Assembly: GCA_937902905.1 (NCBI GenBank)
Contig: CALELW010000281.1
Coordinates: 1 to 6,928 of the forward strand
Reading direction: 5' to 3'
Source of the DNA: an uncultured Clostridium sp.
GTDB taxonomy: Bacteria; Bacillota; Clostridia; Lachnospirales; Lachnospiraceae
DNA length: 6,928 nucleotides
Positions 4,662 to 6,928 of this stretch are shown here, piece after piece (position 1 is the stretch's first letter; every line of letters starts with the position of its first letter). The position numbers and the translations under genes were made by a program. Below the pieces are notes generated by a model that had not been told where the DNA came from, ran no database searches, and worked only from the letters and a program-made list of their open reading frames with translations.

Positions 4662-5450
4662 ATGGAGACAAAGGAAAAAACAGAAGTAGTTCAGGTAAAG
4701 AAAAATGATGAAGAAATGGAAATCGATTTATTTGAACTTATGCTTTATTACAAAAGCAGATTAGTATTCGTAATTGGAGGCTTTTTGATTGGTGCCATCT
4801 TGATGGCATTGATAACGATTTATTTAATTGCACCTAAATACACCGCAACTGCAAAATTATATATGGTTTCATCTTCGAGTGATTCCATTGTAAACTTATC
4901 GGACTTGGATTTGGGAACTTCCCTATCTTCGGATTATGAAGAGTTGCTTCGTGTCAGGCCGATTTTGGAAGAAGTGATTCAGAAAGAGAAACTTCCCTAT
5001 ACTTATGAGCAGCTGCTTAATATGCTGACGATATCGACAGTTTCCGATACACGAATTCTTTCGATTTCCGCAGAGAGTAAAAAACCGGACGAGGCAAAAC
5101 GTATTGCAAATCGTTTGGCAACACTAGCTGTTACGGAACTTCCGAAGTTAATGGATACATCGAAACCAAACATTGCAGAAAATGCTATTATGCCAAAGAA
5201 AAAGAGCTCACCAAGTTTATTTAAAAATACGATGCTTGGAGCAATTGTTGGTTTAGTGATAGTACTTGCGGCATTGACATTCTTCTTTATGACGGATGAT
5301 ACGATGAAATCAGCTGAGGATGTTGAGAAGGAATTTGGCATTATGCCTCTTACAGTCATCCCGGAGGGCGATGTTGCTTCGATTTCGGATGAACGAGAAA
5401 AAGAAATTAAAAAGGGTAAAAGAAAGAGACGGAAGGAGAAAAAGAAATGA
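4662..5450 (+). CDS. cpsC: Wzz/CpsC-like polysaccharide co-polymerase
   Basis: This is the membrane adaptor that sets polysaccharide chain length and activates the separate BY-kinase encoded next. The 262-aa protein has a cytoplasmic N-terminus containing IDLFELMLYYKSR (Wzz domain start), a first membrane segment at about 33-56 ending in LIAPKYTA, an extracytoplasmic region, and a second segment at about 189-210. The PKKKSSPS just before the second segment is the usual proline-rich stretch. The cytoplasmic tail (211-262) is longer than the short CapA-type activator tail and ends in a strongly basic, lysine-rich run (about 240-262). In split Firmicutes systems the tail contacts the kinase. The gene overlaps the kinase gene by 4 bp (ATGA), so the two are translationally coupled. 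Confidence 0.9.
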   Translation: METKEKTEVVQVKKNDEEMEIDLFELMLYYKSRLVFVIGGFLIGAILMALITIYLIAPKYTATAKLYMVSSSSDSIVNLSDLDLGTSLSSDYEELLRVRPILEEVIQKEKLPYTYEQLLNMLTISTVSDTRILSISAESKKPDEAKRIANRLATLAVTELPKLMDTSKPNIAENAIMPKKKSSPSLFKNTMLGAIVGLVIVLAALTFFFMTDDTMKSAEDVEKEFGIMPLTVIPEGDVASISDEREKEIKKGKRKRRKEKKK

Positions 5451-6175
5451 AATCAATCAAAATAAACAATATGCCTGACCTTCCGTATGCGATGGAAGAA
5501 GCGGTAAACCGTTTGCGTATTAACATCAGTTTTCTTGGAACAAAAATCAAGAAAATAATGATTATCAGTACAGAGCCAAATGAGGGCAAAAGTTTTGTTG
5601 CCATGCAGCTTTGGAAACAGATTGCCGAAGCCGGTACGCCGTCCATTCTTTTGGACGCGGATATGCGTAAATCGGTTATGGCTGATAAATATGAAATTGT
5701 ATCTGAGAAAGAGGAAGAGATAAAAGGATTGTCTCACTATCTTTCAAGTGATTATCCGATTGAGGAGGCAATTTTTCATACGCAGTGGGAGAATGGAGAT
5801 ATTTTACCGAACATTGATAATGTTATTAACCCGTCGATGTTGCTGGAGAGTAATCGTTTTGAAGAAATGTTAGCTTATATGGAAGAAAAATACCGATATG
5901 TGTTTATTGATTCTCCACCGCTTAGTCTGGTTTCTGATGGTGAGAGAATTGGAAATCTCTGCGATGGCGCAATCTTGGTTGTGCGTGGGGGTGTGACATC
6001 AAAGCATTTGGTGAAAAATTCAATTCGCCAGTTAGAGAGAGCGGGCTGCCCGCTGTTAGGAATTGTCCTAAACCGTGTAGAAGGGGCAAAATCCGGTTAT
6101 TATTCTAAACGCTATGGAAGTAAGTATTATGGTGGCAAATATTATAATGATGCTTACTACTATGGAAAACATTAG
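5447..6175 (+). CDS. cpsD: CpsD-like bacterial tyrosine (BY) kinase
   Basis: This cytoplasmic ATPase-type kinase autophosphorylates a C-terminal tyrosine cluster; cycles of phosphorylation and removal by the CpsB-type phosphatase regulate polysaccharide assembly. In 242 aa it shows the Walker A loop STEPNEGKS (41-49), Walker A' ILLDADMRK (67-75) and Walker B YVFIDSPP (151-158). The cluster at 218-239 holds ten tyrosines in runs such as YY, KYY and YYY. The N-terminal oligomerisation motif, usually E-x2-R-x2-R, reads EAVNRLR, so the first Arg is Asn. The usual LPAG-like segment before NPS is ILPNIDNVINPS, a divergent form. It starts inside the end of the cpsC-like gene. An imperfect hairpin with a short T-run follows its stop (about 6187-6213). 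Confidence 0.93.
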   Translation: MKSIKINNMPDLPYAMEEAVNRLRINISFLGTKIKKIMIISTEPNEGKSFVAMQLWKQIAEAGTPSILLDADMRKSVMADKYEIVSEKEEEIKGLSHYLSSDYPIEEAIFHTQWENGDILPNIDNVINPSMLLESNRFEEMLAYMEEKYRYVFIDSPPLSLVSDGERIGNLCDGAILVVRGGVTSKHLVKNSIRQLERAGCPLLGIVLNRVEGAKSGYYSKRYGSKYYGGKYYNDAYYYGKH

Positions 6176-6246
6176 CGAGTATCCGAACAAACTTATTTTA
6201 GTTTTTCGGTTCTCATAGAATCTTTTAGGAAAGGAGGATAGAAAAA

Positions 6247-6795
6247 ATGGTAAAGGCAATGAAAAAAGTACTTGTATGCGCTATGGCAGCAGCTCTTACA
6301 TTAGGCTCAGCTGCATCTGCATCTGCTGTACAGAGCCCAACAACTTCTGTTACACCTGTAACAAAGAATAATGTAAAGGCTTCTAACGGTACAACGGTAA
6401 ACGTAAACAAAAACGGTACTGCTGCTGTTAAGGCTGTAAAAGCTACTAAGAGCAAAAGTGTTACGGTTTCTGCTACGGTAAAAGTAAATGGCGTTACATA
6501 CAAGGTAACAACTGTAAATGCTAAAGCGTTTGCAAAAGCAACAAAAGCAACCAAGATTACACTTCCTGCTTCGATTAAAACAATCAACAAGAGTGCATTC
6601 ACAGGTGCTAAAAAAGTGAAGACAATTGTTCTTAAGGGCAAAAAGTCAATCACAGTTAAGAAAGGTGCTTTTAAGGGTGTAAACACAAAGAAAGTAACCA
6701 TTAAGGTGAACAAAAAAATGTCCAAGAAAGAATTCAAAAAACTTCAGAAAGCTCTGAAAAAGGCTGGATTCAAGGGCAAAGTGGTAAAAGCCTAA
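6247..6795 (+). CDS. Secreted, highly cationic LRR-like (BspA-type) surface protein
   Basis: This 182-aa protein starts 8 nt after AAAGGAGG (6231-6238). Residues 1-27 are a clear Sec signal peptide (KK, then a hydrophobic AMAAALTLGSA, then cleavage after ASA). The mature chain of about 155 aa has roughly 39 lysines and one acidic residue, so it is extremely basic. It has no sortase motif, lipobox or second membrane segment. Repeats such as ITLPASIKTINKSAFTGAKKVKTIVL followed by ITVKKGAFKGVNTKKVTIKV (in two lines of 20 or fewer: ITLPASIKTINKSAF and ITVKKGAFKGVNTKKVTI) resemble BspA-type leucine-rich repeats. The C-terminus is a lysine-rich amphipathic helix. Its place between the kinase and a priming transferase suggests a role at the cell surface, perhaps binding anionic polysaccharide or teichoic acid; that role is inference. 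A weak possible promoter (TAGAAT near 6218) precedes it. Confidence 0.82.
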   Translation: MVKAMKKVLVCAMAAALTLGSAASASAVQSPTTSVTPVTKNNVKASNGTTVNVNKNGTAAVKAVKATKSKSVTVSATVKVNGVTYKVTTVNAKAFAKATKATKITLPASIKTINKSAFTGAKKVKTIVLKGKKSITVKKGAFKGVNTKKVTIKVNKKMSKKEFKKLQKALKKAGFKGKVVKA

Positions 6796-6802
6796 AAAAG
6801 CG

Positions 6803-6832
6803 TTATGGGAGAGGATTTTTCCTCTTCCATAA
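6803..6832 (+). terminator. Intrinsic terminator after the LRR-like gene
   Basis: TTATGGGAGAGGA (6803-6815) pairs with TCCTCTTCCATAA (6820-6832) over a TTTT loop. The stem has 13 pairs including one G-U. It begins 7 nt past the stop codon and is followed by GCCTTTTG, a short T-tract. It should end or attenuate the first transcript of the polysaccharide cluster ahead of the next gene. Confidence 0.85.
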
Positions 6833-6873
6833 GCCTTTTGCAATACCAAAAGAAAAGTGATAGGAGGATGGGT

Positions 6874-6928
6874 ATGTACCGTAAAAGAATGCAGGGGTGG
6901 CTAAAGCATCTGGATTTTATGATTCAGG
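6874..6928 (+). CDS. Start of probable priming glycosyltransferase (partial)
   Basis: Only 18 codons fit in the window: MYRKRMQGWLKHLDFMIQ. The basic start followed by GWLKHLDFMI resembles the N-terminus of polyprenyl-phosphate sugar-1-phosphate transferases (WbaP/EpsE-like). In those enzymes this stretch leads into the first membrane helix. They load the first sugar onto undecaprenyl phosphate for exopolysaccharide synthesis. ATG 6874 is preferred over the in-frame ATG 6868 because AGGAGG (6862-6867) abuts the latter and is well spaced for the former. The position after the CpsB-LCP-CpsC-CpsD genes fits this role. No promoter is evident between the terminator and this gene. The identification rests on a very short stretch. 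Confidence 0.55.
   Translation, partial: MYRKRMQGWLKHLDFMIQ

Noticed and set aside
6225..6737. 170-codon minus-strand open frame of hydrophobic residues
   Set aside because: It is the antisense shadow of the lysine-rich secreted protein: AAA/AAG codons read as Phe/Leu-type codons on the other strand, producing false membrane-like segments.

Overview
The window looks like the chromosome of a motile, low-GC Gram-positive anaerobe, most plausibly a flagellated gut Lachnospiraceae (Roseburia/Butyrivibrio/Lachnospira-like). This rests on the flagellin N-terminus, strong GGAGG ribosome sites, AT-rich intergenic DNA, and the pairing of a PHP-type CpsB phosphatase with a tyrosine-rich BY-kinase. The placement is inference from family resemblance; no search was possible.

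Layout. (1) 1-1088, minus strand: flagellin, missing only its C-terminus at the window edge. (2) 1208-1465, minus strand: a CsrA-family RNA-binding protein just upstream of flagellin. Both genes have a GGA hexaloop hairpin in their leaders (1111-1132 and 1471-1484), the signature of CsrA targets. (3) 1495-2254: a roughly 0.76-kb cassette bounded by perfect 27-bp inverted repeats. It encodes a 191-aa FimB-like tyrosine recombinase with the full R-K-H-R-H-Y catalytic set. Each repeat is built like a recombinase core site: inverted arms around an asymmetric 7-bp spacer. Just inside the right repeat is an outward-facing promoter resembling the flagellar sigma-28/sigma-D class (TAAG-N14-GTCGATAT). 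(4) 2389-2820, plus strand: a GNAT acetyltransferase with its own good sigma-A promoter. (5) 2929 to the window end, plus strand: the start of an exopolysaccharide/capsule locus. It holds a CpsB-like phosphatase, an LCP protein, a Wzz/CpsC-like co-polymerase, a CpsD-like tyrosine kinase, a secreted lysine-rich LRR-like protein, a strong terminator, and the first codons of a probable priming glycosyltransferase.

How it may work. In the orientation given, the internal promoter points right, into a hairpin/T-tract formed by the right repeat itself and toward the acetyltransferase and polysaccharide genes. If the cassette inverts, the same promoter points left, about 75 nt from the csrA start codon and onward to flagellin, with no T-tract in the way. 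csrA has only 29 bp of non-invertible upstream DNA, and I see no convincing promoter for it in this orientation. The best reading is a self-encoded invertible switch controlling csrA, and possibly flagellin, between motility and polysaccharide genes. Its parts are visible in the sequence; inversion itself and its effect on expression are inferred.
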